DNA of 19,806 nt from positions 1-19,806 of the forward strand of contig DGRU01000192.1 in NCBI GenBank assembly GCA_002390025.1. The letters are read 5' to 3'. Below, piece after piece: positions 1 to 8,800 of the stretch (its first letter is position 1; each line of letters begins with the position of its first letter). A program made the translations under genes and the position numbers. Below the pieces are notes generated by a model, which was not told the origin of the DNA, ran no database searches, and saw only the letters and a program-made list of their open reading frames with translations. The DNA comes from Lachnospiraceae bacterium UBA4380. GTDB taxonomy: Bacteria; Bacillota; Clostridia; Lachnospirales; Lachnospiraceae.

Positions 1-78
1 CATGGCCTTGGTGATCTGCATGGTATTCTGAACGCTCTTGATCCGCAGCTTGACTGCTTTCATATTAGCAGCTGCCAT
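1..78 (-). CDS. atpG: ATP synthase F1 gamma subunit, N-terminal fragment
   Basis: This is the start of the central rotor stalk subunit of F1, which turns inside the alpha3beta3 head and couples ion flow through the c-ring to ATP synthesis. Only 26 codons are in the window; the gene runs off the left edge. The visible protein begins MAAANMKAVKLRIKSVQNTM and continues QITKAM. The pattern of a basic helix ending in I-x-S-V-x-N-T-x-Q-I-T-K-A-M is the hallmark N-terminus of gamma subunits. A TGGAGG ribosome binding site lies at 85-90, six bases upstream of the ATG. An ATG five codons in is a possible alternative start but has no comparable site. The gene follows atpA by 34 bp in the same operon, the usual order. 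Confidence 0.93.
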   Translation of the reverse strand, partial: MAAANMKAVKLRIKSVQNTMQITKAM

Positions 79-112
79 TATTATCCTCCATTAGAAAGGA
101 ACTGTGCGCTCC

Positions 113-1663
113 TTATGCCAGGCTGCCCTGGCTGTTTCCTGCGCTTTTGGCTGCGATAAAGCTCTTTGTAAAGCCTTCCAGCACGGATTTCAGCTTTTCG
201 TCGTCTTCCTTGCTGAGAGCACCGGTCTCGCGGATCGCCTTCATGACGGCGATGCCATCGGGATCCTGAGACAGGCGTCTGTTCAGCTGTTCCTGATAGT
301 CGGCAATATCCGCCACCTCGACGTCCTTGAGGATGCCGTTGACGGTTGCGTACAGGATCGCGACTTGATTCTGGACTTCCCACGGCACGTTCTTGCCCTG
401 CTTGAGGACTTCGACGATACGCTCACCCTGGGCCAGACGGGACTTGGTGTCCTCATCCAGATCGGAACCGAACTGTGCGAAACTCTGCAGTTCTCTGTAC
501 TGGGAGTAGACCAGTTTCAGTGTACCGGCAACCTTTTTCATAGCCTTGATCTGGGCATTGCCGCCGACTCGGGAGACAGAGATACCGGGGTTGATCGCAG
601 GCATGATACCGGAGTGGAACAGCTCGGTCTCAAGGAAGATCTGTCCGTCGGTAATGGAAATGACGTTGGTCGGAATATAGGCCGAGACGTCGCCCGCCTG
701 TGTCTCGATGATGGGAAGGGCTGTCAGTGAGCCGCCTCCGAGCTCATCAGAGAGCTTGGCAGCACGCTCAAGAAGTCTTGAGTGCAGATAGAAGACGTCG
801 CCGGGATATGCTTCACGTCCCGGAGGCCTTCTGATCAGCAGGGAGATCGCACGGTAAGCGACCGCGTGCTTGGAGAGGTCATCGTAGATGATGAGGACGT
901 GTTTGCCCTTGTGCATAAAATATTCGCCCATCGCGCAGCCCGCATAGGGAGCGATGAACTGCAGCGGAGAAGGCTCGGAAGCTGTCGCCGCAACAACGAT
1001 GGTGTAGGACATGGCGTCTGCGGCGCGCAGGTCGGAGACCAGGCCGGCCACGGTGGATCTCTTCTGGCCGATCGCGACGTAGATGCAGATGACGTCCTTG
1101 CCCTTCTGGTTGATGATGGTGTCGATGGCGATCGTTGTCTTTCCTGTCTGACGGTCGCCGATGATCAGCTCACGCTGGCCTCTGCCGATCGGGATCATGG
1201 AGTCGATTGCCTTGATACCTGTCTGCAGGGGCTCTTTGACCGGCTGGCGGTCAATAATGCCGGGTGCGGGGGATTCTACCGCGCGGAACTCACTGGTCTC
1301 AATCGGGCCTGCGCCGTCGATCGGCTGTCCGATCGCGTTGACAACACGTCCGATCATTGCCTCGCCGACGGGAACGGAAACGACACGGCCGGTGCGCTTG
1401 ACAGTCTGTCCTTCGCTGATACCTGTGTCCTCTCCGAACAGAACGGCTGAGACGCTGTTCTCCTCGAGGTTCTGCGCCATGCCGAACGTGCCGTCTGCGA
1501 ATTCCAGCAGCTCGCCCGCCATGCAGTTCACCAGCCCGCTGACCCTGGCGATACCGTCACCGACTGTGAGGACAGTGCCGGTCTCGTTCTGGATGATCGC
1601 ATTCTCATAATATTTGATCTGACTGCGGATCACCTGGGAAATCTTCTCTGGTTTTAATTCCAT
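113..1663 (-). CDS. atpA: ATP synthase F1 alpha subunit
   Basis: This is the non-catalytic nucleotide-binding subunit of the F1 head. It alternates with beta and supplies the arginine that completes each catalytic site. The 516-residue product has the family's normal length. The N-terminal beta-barrel covers about residues 25-95. Walker A is GDRQTGKT at 169-176, the Walker B region is VLIIYDD at about 256-262, and the arginine finger is R365 in [10 protein letters not shown]. The conserved stretch [13 protein letters not shown] follows in the C-terminal helical domain. The ATG is preceded by GAGGAAT at a good distance. It lies 111 bp downstream of atpH and 34 bp upstream of atpG, so it is an internal operon gene. 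No key residue is missing. Confidence 0.98.
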   Translation of the reverse strand: MELKPEKISQVIRSQIKYYENAIIQNETGTVLTVGDGIARVSGLVNCMAGELLEFADGTFGMAQNLEENSVSAVLFGEDTGISEGQTVKRTGRVVSVPVGEAMIGRVVNAIGQPIDGAGPIETSEFRAVESPAPGIIDRQPVKEPLQTGIKAIDSMIPIGRGQRELIIGDRQTGKTTIAIDTIINQKGKDVICIYVAIGQKRSTVAGLVSDLRAADAMSYTIVVAATASEPSPLQFIAPYAGCAMGEYFMHKGKHVLIIYDDLSKHAVAYRAISLLIRRPPGREAYPGDVFYLHSRLLERAAKLSDELGGGSLTALPIIETQAGDVSAYIPTNVISITDGQIFLETELFHSGIMPAINPGISVSRVGGNAQIKAMKKVAGTLKLVYSQYRELQSFAQFGSDLDEDTKSRLAQGERIVEVLKQGKNVPWEVQNQVAILYATVNGILKDVEVADIADYQEQLNRRLSQDPDGIAVMKAIRETGALSKEDDEKLKSVLEGFTKSFIAAKSAGNSQGSLA

Positions 1664-1774
1664 TGCTATTCCTCTATGTATGTAAATAGGTATAGATATG
1701 TCCGGTTAAATACTTTAACTATCCTTCCTTTCCGTTTTCAGAAAAATACGGATATTGGAAAATGATATTGGATA

Positions 1775-2314
1775 TTAAAGTACGGTTTCTGTGACCCTCC
1801 TGCGGAGCTCGTCCAGCCTGCCGCCGACGGTTCCGTCGTACAGCTTCCCGTCGAGCTCGACACTCAGGCCGCCCAGGACCTTTGCGTCCACTTTCCGGGA
1901 CAGCAGGACTTTCTTTCCGCTGAGCTTCTCCAGCCTGGCCTGCAGTGCGGCAGCCTGCTCGTCAGTGAGCGGAACTGCGCTGATCACAGTCGCCTCGGAG
2001 ATTCCGTGATCCTTGTTGTAGGATCTGCGGTAGGTGCTGCAGCAGGTCGAAAAACCGCGCAGCATCCCCTTCTCTACAAGGATCTTGAGAAAGTTCAGCA
2101 GATAAGGATGGATCTGTCCGCCGAAGGCCTCATCCAGCAGCTGAGTACGGTTTTTGACCGGGACCGAGGGTTCCGAGAGGAGCGTAATATAATCGGGGTT
2201 ATCCGCAAAAATACCGCGGACCGCCTCCAGCTCCTCCATGATCTGCTCATCGGCCTTTTCCTCAACAGCCAGATCATACAGGCTCTGCCCGTAAAGACCC
2301 CATGCTGTCGTCAT
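1775..2314 (-). CDS. atpH: ATP synthase delta subunit (OSCP-like)
   Basis: This is the peripheral stalk cap that holds the alpha3beta3 head static by joining it to the b subunits. The product is 179 residues, typical for the family. The N-terminal helical domain contains the conserved YLLNFLKILVEKG near residues 90-102. The C-terminal part has the family pattern K-V-D-x-x-x-L-G-G followed by YDGTVGGRLDELRRR. Its ATG overlaps the atpF stop codon in an ATGA arrangement (2311-2314), which points to translational coupling with the b subunit, its direct binding partner. The downstream gene is atpA. Identification relies on both motifs and operon position. Confidence 0.96.
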   Translation of the reverse strand: MTTAWGLYGQSLYDLAVEEKADEQIMEELEAVRGIFADNPDYITLLSEPSVPVKNRTQLLDEAFGGQIHPYLLNFLKILVEKGMLRGFSTCCSTYRRSYNKDHGISEATVISAVPLTDEQAAALQARLEKLSGKKVLLSRKVDAKVLGGLSVELDGKLYDGTVGGRLDELRRRVTETVL

Positions 2315-2814
2315 GATGCCTCTCCTACATTCTTGATAAATTCATCAATGAGTCTCTTGTGGTCGGCTTCATCGATCTCTTTCTCAACTACCTTACCGGC
2401 AATATCCATTGCCAGTCCGCCGATCTCGTTCTTGACCTCATTGATTGCTTTCTTGCGCTCCTGCGCGATATCGGCTTCCGCCTGCGCCTTGATGCCGGCG
2501 GCCTTTGCCTGGGCCTCCTGCACCAGTTCATCGGCGCGGCCCTGGGCCTCTTTCTGTGCACTCTGCACGATTCTGGCAGCCTCTTCGCGCGCTTTTGCAA
2601 TGCCGGACTCGTACTGGTTCTTCAGATCGTCCGCTTCTTCCTTTGCCTGACGGGCATCCTGAATTTCCTTGTCCGCCGCCTGTCTCCTCTTCTCGAGGAT
2701 CTCATTGATGGGCTTAAACAGGAATTTCTTGATCAGGAACAACTGGATCATCAGGTTCAGGAACTGGGCGATCATAGTCCACGGTACAAGTGTAACCAGT
2801 GGCTGTGTATTCAT
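2311..2814 (-). CDS. atpF: ATP synthase Fo b subunit
   Basis: This is the membrane-anchored peripheral stalk subunit linking Fo to F1 through delta. The 167-residue product has one N-terminal hydrophobic segment (about residues 8-29), then the family-typical KKFLFKPINEILEKRR. A long alanine-, glutamate-, lysine- and glutamine-rich helix follows, predicted to dimerise as a right-handed coiled coil. The length is normal. A GGAGGAAAGGT ribosome binding site directly precedes the ATG. It overlaps atpH by four bases and follows atpE after a 124-bp gap holding a potential stem-loop. Only one b-type gene is visible, so the stalk is probably a homodimer. Confidence 0.96.
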   Translation of the reverse strand: MNTQPLVTLVPWTMIAQFLNLMIQLFLIKKFLFKPINEILEKRRQAADKEIQDARQAKEEADDLKNQYESGIAKAREEAARIVQSAQKEAQGRADELVQEAQAKAAGIKAQAEADIAQERKKAINEVKNEIGGLAMDIAGKVVEKEIDEADHKRLIDEFIKNVGEAS

Positions 2815-2884
2815 ACCTTTCCTCCATGGATTTTGGCTTTTCGCTTTTGACTGTCCGCTTCCCGCTGTCAGCCTGCTGCTGTCA

Positions 2885-2934
2885 GCTGCAAGCGTCCGGC
2901 TCTGCGCAATACGCTCTTGGCGTCTGCTTGCAGC
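2885..2934 (-). other. Potential stem-loop between atpE and atpF
   Basis: The perfect 9-bp arms GCTGCAAGC (2885-2893) and GCTTGCAGC (2926-2934) enclose a 32-base loop in the atpE-atpF gap. There is no trailing T-run, so it is not a classical terminator. A stem at this place could stabilise the upstream atpE message, of which many copies of protein are needed. That role is inference. Confidence 0.4.
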
Positions 2935-2938
2935 CGTA

Positions 2939-3253
<315 letters not shown>

Positions 3254-3430
3254 CTAAACTTTTTACTGAAAAACAGATAGTCTTTTCCAATTTCATTTTT
3301 GAACAGGGAACAGGCTTATAACTGTCATCTTATTCTTCATACCCCCAAAGCCGTGACAGCTTTCTCCTGTTCTGTTCCAAATCTGCTGAAAACAGAATTC
3401 AGCTGCGCCGTTTTCTGATGCGCTGTTTAC

Positions 3431-4195
3431 TCAACCCTCCGCGGCGTTCGCGATGTACATGATCGTCAGCATTGTAAAGATAAATGCCTGCATCGCGCCG
3501 GTGAACCAGTCGAAGTAGACCGACAGGACTGCCGGAAGACCCACGCTCAGGATCGGAATGTTGCTCAGGAAATCGCCGACCGCGCCGGGGATCAGTCCCA
3601 GAAGTGCGCCGGATGCGATGGCCAGAGCCGCATAGATCAGACCGTTGATGACGATACCGGACAGAATGTTGCCGAAGTGACGGCATGCCATACTGACAGG
3701 TGTCGCCAGCTCGGACAGCATGTTGAAGGGTGTCATCACGGGAATCGGTTCCGTGAATCCCTTCAGATAGCCGAGGACGCCGCCGGCCTTGATCTTGTTC
3801 GCCGTGATCATGATGAATACCACGATCGCCCAGGCTGCTTCCGTCGACAGGTCTGCCGTCGGGCTCCGGAAAATCGGGATCAGACTGATCAGGTTCGAAA
3901 CAATACTGGTGGCAAAAATCGTGGAGACAAACGGGATCAGGTTATCAAACTTTGTTCCTCCCGTATTGTTCCGCACCAGGTTGGTAGCCGCTTCAACGAT
4001 CATTTCCGCGACCGCCTGCCGTTTTGAGATTTTTTCCACTTTTAAGTTGCGCGTCAGGAAAATGCACAGTCCCGTGATGATAAGCATGACGATCCAGCTT
4101 ACCACGATTGTCTCCGTGATCAGGATATCTCCCAGAATCGGGATCCCTGTCGGGATTCTCGCGAATATCTTCGCACCGGAAATGTCAAATTCCAT
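3431..4195 (-). CDS. atpB: ATP synthase Fo a subunit
   Basis: This is the stator membrane subunit that forms the two ion half-channels beside the c-ring. The 254-residue product has several strongly hydrophobic segments. The essential arginine is R172 in MACRHFGNILSG, matching the R-x-F-G-N motif of the family. The C-terminal helix MQAFIFTMLTIMYI is also typical. The N-terminus is short, as is common in Clostridia. A purine-rich AGGAGGAGGTGAG block lies upstream of the ATG at a slightly long spacing. It sits 210 bp before atpE and 288 bp after atpI, unusually wide gaps for an atp operon. No larger gene is convincing in those gaps. Confidence 0.97.
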   Translation of the reverse strand: MEFDISGAKIFARIPTGIPILGDILITETIVVSWIVMLIITGLCIFLTRNLKVEKISKRQAVAEMIVEAATNLVRNNTGGTKFDNLIPFVSTIFATSIVSNLISLIPIFRSPTADLSTEAAWAIVVFIMITANKIKAGGVLGYLKGFTEPIPVMTPFNMLSELATPVSMACRHFGNILSGIVINGLIYAALAIASGALLGLIPGAVGDFLSNIPILSVGLPAVLSVYFDWFTGAMQAFIFTMLTIMYIANAAEG

Positions 4196-4483
4196 TCAGA
4201 AATCTCACCTCCTCCTCTTCTGCAGTAATTGTTTTTCATGTCTCATCTTGTAAACACACTTATAACGTAAAGACTGTTTACGCTGATCTATGACAGTACG
4301 GACAGCGGGAACTGTGTTCCACGCCTCACTGTACTGCCGCAAACCGCTGTTCCGGTTCCGAATCTTCCCTTGTGAATGAAGACCCCCATTATCTTCTTCA
4401 CCGGTCATATCCTTTCCCATTGGTTCAGCGGAAAGCTTCTGATATTTGTATTGTCTGTTTTTTATTGTCTTATTTATGCTTAT

Positions 4484-5059
4484 TTATGTCTCCGGGGCAG
4501 CTGCCTCCTGTCCGGTTTCTTCCTTTAAAGCAGCTTCCCGTCCGTTTTCTTCCTGTAAAACACCTCCCTGTCCGGATGCCTCCTGCCCGGCTGTCTCTCC
4601 GGCAGCTGCATCTTCATTCGGCCCTGCCTGGACGGGAGGCGCGGCATTTTTGCCCGTGATGCCCATCCGGATCCCCCGGAGCTTGATCACAAAGCTGGGG
4701 ATAAAGAGAGGGATAATGCCGGCCGCATAGTTGAAGCACGGAGCGAAAATCGCAATAACGATCCAGATTCCCCGCATCAGCATGCGGTTTCGGTAACTGA
4801 CGCGCATCATCCGAAGTGCGTCATCCCTGTTCGTGACATTCACGACGTTCTGAACCGTGACCGCCATGAGGAAAAAGTTTGCCACAGCGACAGCGCCGCC
4901 GACAAGGGCTCCCAGAACCACACGATAATCAAATTTCACCGAGGACTCAGGGAAAATAAGATAAAAAACAAGAAACAGAGCGATCAGGGCAAGGCACCCG
5001 ATGCCCGTCCCTGCCGCAACTGCGACTGTTTCTTTTTTGACTGCACTCTGTAATTTCAT
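4484..5059 (-). CDS. atpI: ATP synthase subunit I family protein with acidic repetitive tail
   Basis: This is a small membrane protein of the AtpI type, thought to help assemble the c-ring or supply metal ions; it is not part of the finished motor. About four hydrophobic segments are visible (roughly residues 13-37, 47-68, 95-112 and 113-127). Between the second and third lies a basic stretch with RMMRVSYRNRMLMRG. The family core ends near residue 135. After it comes a tail of about 55 residues rich in Glu, Ala, Gly and Gln, made of imperfect repeats such as EENGREAA and EETGQEAA. That tail is not a normal family feature. Position between the atpZ-like gene and atpB supports the call. Sequence identity in this family is always low, so motif evidence is weaker than for the core subunits. 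Confidence 0.8.
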   Translation of the reverse strand: MKLQSAVKKETVAVAAGTGIGCLALIALFLVFYLIFPESSVKFDYRVVLGALVGGAVAVANFFLMAVTVQNVVNVTNRDDALRMMRVSYRNRMLMRGIWIVIAIFAPCFNYAAGIIPLFIPSFVIKLRGIRMGITGKNAAPPVQAGPNEDAAAGETAGQEASGQGGVLQEENGREAALKEETGQEAAAPET

Positions 5060-5129
5060 AAATATTGTTTCTGTCTTTCTATGATTTCAGGTCTTTTATC
5101 AGTTTTAAAAGCTTTCACTGCAGACCTGA

Positions 5130-5393
5130 TCAAATATGCCTGTTGTAGTTCTTTTCATTCTCACCGCGTTTCGGCTTCTGCTCCTTCCCGGTGACCGACA
5201 AATAGACTTTGTAGGCAGTCATAAATGACGCGCCGAGTCCCAGGATCATGCCCGGGAGATAAACCCAGAGGCCGACACCCAGCCGGGTGCAGAGCATGTA
5301 GCAGCCTGCCAGACACATCAGAAGGGGCATGGCCAGGGACAAACCCAGCTGGGCCAGGAGGGTCAGCTGCGCAAAGATCTGATTCCACTTCAT
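5130..5393 (-). CDS. atpZ: AtpZ/AtpI-like small membrane protein, first gene of the atp operon
   Basis: This 87-residue protein has two hydrophobic helices (about residues 8-31 and 41-64) and a basic-acidic tail. The pattern FAQLTLLAQLGLSLAMPLL followed by G-x-x-L-G-x-x-x-S-F-M-T-A-Y-K is characteristic of the AtpZ (F0F1-ATPase subunit) family. These proteins act with AtpI in Mg2+/Ca2+ supply or c-ring assembly. The start at 5393 is chosen because GGGAGGTG lies six bases upstream. A longer reading frame reaches back to 5597 but would run through the likely operon promoter at 5430-5458. It is followed by atpI after 70 bp. Confidence is good on family and moderate on exact role. Confidence 0.82.
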   Translation of the reverse strand: MKWNQIFAQLTLLAQLGLSLAMPLLMCLAGCYMLCTRLGVGLWVYLPGMILGLGASFMTAYKVYLSVTGKEQKPKRGENEKNYNRHI

Positions 5394-5429
5394 GGCGCAC
5401 ACCTCCCTTCGCCGGCAGCTCAGCATGTT

Positions 5430-5458
5430 AGTATACAAAGATACATGGGTTATTCTAA
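5430..5458 (-). promoter_or_regulatory. Probable sigma-A promoter of the atp operon
   Basis: On the minus strand a -35 box TTAGAA (5453-5458, four of six consensus) is separated by exactly 17 bp from a -10 box TATACT (5430-5435, five of six). Transcription would start near 5423, giving a leader of about 30 bases that contains the atpZ ribosome binding site. It is the best-spaced candidate seen upstream of the operon. Confidence 0.55.
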
Positions 5459-5739
5459 CATAATTAAAGAAAAAACTCGACTCCCTAAATATGTGATATT
5501 CTGCTTCGTTTATACACAATTTTGATAAATCGGGGATTATTCTCACAAAATTCAATAAATGTTTCCGTATCAGCAACCACAGAGCCGAGACAAACATTCA
5601 GCCGCACAATGTTTTCATTGGGCCGCAAAAAATATTTCCAACTTATCTTACACGTTTCTTTCCTGAACAGCAAGCCATAAAGACTGTCAAGCTGTGCAGT
5701 TCCTCTGCATGTGCCGGAACTAAGGTTTCCTTTCCCATG
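5459..5739. other. AT-rich divergent intergenic region, no gene seen
   Basis: This stretch between the atp promoter and the promoter area of the giant secreted protein gene is AT-rich. It has only short open frames without ribosome binding sites. One minus-strand frame of about 62 codons (5485-5673) would need a TTG start and is not supported. No tRNA, riboswitch or terminator structure was recognised. Confidence 0.5.
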
Positions 5740-5791
5740 ATCCGGATTATTGTATGCTCACACGGCAATTGCACAGACAACATATCCGGAT
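5740..5791. promoter_or_regulatory. Duplicated palindromic operator candidate
   Basis: The 9-mer ATCCGGATT, whose first eight bases form a perfect palindrome, occurs at 5740-5748 and again at 5784-5792. The start-to-start distance is 44 bp, about four turns of the helix. The second copy sits in the spacer of the promoter for the giant gene. Two identical sites on one helical face, one of them inside a promoter, suggest a dimeric regulator with looping or cooperative binding. The regulator is unknown. Confidence 0.4.
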
Positions 5792-5803
5792 TGATGCTAT
5801 AAT
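5774..5803 (+). promoter_or_regulatory. Probable promoter of the giant secreted protein gene (extended -10)
   Basis: A perfect -10 box TATAAT (5798-5803) is preceded by TG one base upstream (5795-5796), forming an extended -10 element. A partial -35 CAGACA (5774-5779) lies 18 bp upstream. Transcription would begin near 5810, leaving a leader of about 87 bases. A small dyad ATAAC-GTAT-GTTAT at 5813-5826 follows directly and could be an operator or a leader stem. Confidence 0.6.
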
Positions 5804-5896
5804 ATCTTATTAATAACGTATGTTATGCAGTTTTAGCAGGATAAAGGTACATAATATACAAGACTAGTTGTTATTTTTTCTACAAGGAGGACGGAA

Positions 5897-8800
5897 ATGA
5901 AAAGTCAAAAAGTGATAGCCCTGCTGCTATCAACGGCCCTGTCGATTTCCACCTGTATGCCCCTGGGGAACATGACCGCCCTGGGAGCGGAAACCGGAGC
6001 GACTGTACAGACGGTCGAAGTACAGGAGGAAGCTGCCGATTCTGCAGAAAACACAGAATCACCCCAGGAGGAGTCACAGGAGAAGGATTCCTCAGAGGCG
6101 GAAGCCGCTGAACAGGCTGCTGCCGAAGAAGATAATGATTCTGCAGCTGAAAACCTTCCGGAGGATGACCGGGAAGAGTCTGCAGAAGAAGCGGAAACCG
6201 AAGCAACCGAAGACGAAGACGGCGCGGATTCCGATGAAAGCAATGCCGCCGTTCCTGCACAGGAGGCAGAATCATCGGAAACAGAAGAAAACGGCTCAAA
6301 TCAGGAGGCGGCTCCTGAAGAGGATCAGGCAGACAATAATTCCCCTGACGAAACAGAAACGATCAGGAGAGACGCCAAGAATTCCGGTTCTGACCCTTCT
6401 TCCGTTTCCGATTCAGGATCCGGTTCCGAAACCGGTACAGGCCGGGATCCCCATACATGGTCCGATTCCGATGGTTTCTCGAACTATGTTGAAATCAAGG
6501 CAGGAGATGTCAAGACTGCGGATTTCTCGGACGGAAACAGCTTTGTTCTCTATCGTTTCACTCCGGAAGAGACAGCCGATTATATATTCGGCTCTTCTTC
6601 CAGCGGCAATACCTATGCCGAGCTATATGATTCCAGTCTGTCGCTCATGAGCATCAGTGATGATGACGACGATTTGAATTTTAGATTCAACGAGACTTTT
6701 TACGAGGGAGAAACATATTATTTCAAAGTCGGTACATGGGACTCCGATCTCACTTCTTTCAAAGTACATCTCAGGAAACCATATTTTTCCTACGAATCTG
6801 TAGGAGATGAATACAGGGAAGTATCCCCCGGGGAAACAGTATCTCTGGACGTAAAAGCTGAATCTTCGTCAGAAATCAGCTACCAGTGGTATGATCCCGA
6901 CGATAATCCGATTGAAGGTGCGAATTCCAGCACGTATACATTTGAAGCGCAAAAAAGCGGTTCTTATTATTGTGATTGCCAAGATGAAGACGGCCACTAC
7001 GGTGCTGTGTATTATCGAGTCAAAATCGAAAACCATCTGGCAGTGTTCCCCGAAGGCCAGAATGAATGGGAAAACAGCAAATACATCTATGCCCCGCTGA
7101 ATGAGACTGTTGATCTGAATGTCACTGTGACCGCCGATGATATGTCCGGCATCACGTACCAGTGGCAAAACAACGACGGCCTGATTGACGGCGCAAATTC
7201 CACATCCTGCACCACAGCCCCCGTCACTGAATATGACTTTTATCGCTGTGATGTCACTGATCAATACGGCAATTCCTGGTCAGCTTATTTTTATATCTAT
7301 GTGGAAAACCATCTCAACGCATACCCGGAAGGTGAAGATGAGTATACCGACAGAACAGTTATTCATGCTGCACCCAACCAGACTGTCGATCTGAAAGCCA
7401 TTGTAACCGCTGACAATATGACCGGTATCACCTATACCTGGTATGACGAGAACGGGGACGTGATGGAAGGCGCAGACAGCACTACCTGTACCGTCGGACC
7501 TGTCACAAAACCCGTAGATTATCGTTTACAAGTCACTGATCAATACGACGGCTATGCGGTTGTTTATTTTCATGTTGTAGCCGAGAACAACCTGAATGCC
7601 TATACAGTAGATGATGAGGGCAATGAGACCACGTGGAGGAATGTCTATGTTGCTCCAAACGGGACTGCTGAGCTCAACGCCACTGTGACCGCCGATGATA
7701 TGGAAGGGCTCACTTATTATTGGACAGACGATGGCGGTAATCCGGTAGATGGTGCCGGCACTACTTCCTGCACCATCGAGCACGTTACAAAACCCAACAC
7801 CTACTATCTTTATGTCTCCGACCAGTATAAAAACTCTCAGCGAATTGTTTTTAATGTATATGTAAAAAACGATCTGACTGCTTACGTAGAAAACGAATAC
7901 GGTGATCAAAGTACCCAGAAGACCATTTATGTCACTCCGGGGGGAACTGCTGAACTGAACGTCAACGTATCCGCTGTCGATATGGACAATCTTACCTATA
8001 GCTGGACAGACGAGAACGGAAATCCGATTGAAGGTGCCGGTACAACTTCCTGCACTGTCGGACCCGTCACAAATTTCGAAAGCTATTATTTCACAGTCTC
8101 TGACCAATACGGCAACAGTGCATATGTATCATTTTCTGTTCTCGTAGAGAATCACCTGACTGCTTATGCAGAAGATGAATACGGCAACCAGACTGACTGG
8201 GCAACTGTTTACACAGCTCTGAACGAAACTGCTGAACTGAACGCCTTTGTAACCGCTGATGATATGGAAGGCCTCACCTATAAATGGACAGACAGCGCGT
8301 GGAATCCGATTGAAGGTGCCGATACCGCTTCCTGCACTGTCGGGCCTGTCACGGAAGCTGAAACCTATCATCTCGAAGTCTTTGACCCCTATGGAAACAC
8401 GGCTTCTGTATTTTTTACTGTCCGTATAGAAAACCACCTGAATGCTTACACTCAGGACGAATACGGTGAGCCGGCGAACTGGGCTACTGTTTACGCAGCT
8501 CCGAATAATACAGCTGCACTGAATGTCACCGTATCCGCCGATGATATGGAAGGCCTCACCTATGAATGGACAGACAACAACGGCAATCCCGTAGAAGGCG
8601 CCGGTACCACTTCCTGCACCGTCGGACCCGTCACCCAACAGAATTATTATTATTTCAGAGTCTCTGACCGCTATGGTAACCAGAGAACCGTCACCTTTGA
8701 CGTCCGGGTTGACAACCACCTGACTGCTTACACTGAGGACGAATACGGTGATCATTTGGGAGCGGCAACGTTCCATGTTGCTCCGAATGACACAATTGAA

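Noticed and set aside
104..1610. Plus-strand open frames opposite atpA
   Set aside because: They are shadows of the highly conserved alpha subunit gene, with no ribosome binding sites and no recognisable motifs.
4205..4420. A 71-codon minus-strand frame between atpI and atpB
   Set aside because: It has no convincing ribosome binding site, a random polar composition and no hydrophobic segment expected of an Fo accessory protein.
5485..5673. A minus-strand frame of 62 codons in the intergenic region
   Set aside because: It would need a TTG start without a ribosome binding site and overlaps another non-coding frame. The protein shows no recognisable motif. A gene remnant cannot be excluded.
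5954..5956. Lipoprotein cleavage at C20 of the giant protein
   Set aside because: The residues before C20 are I-S-T, and threonine at the -1 position is not a normal lipobox. A standard signal peptidase I site follows at LGA.
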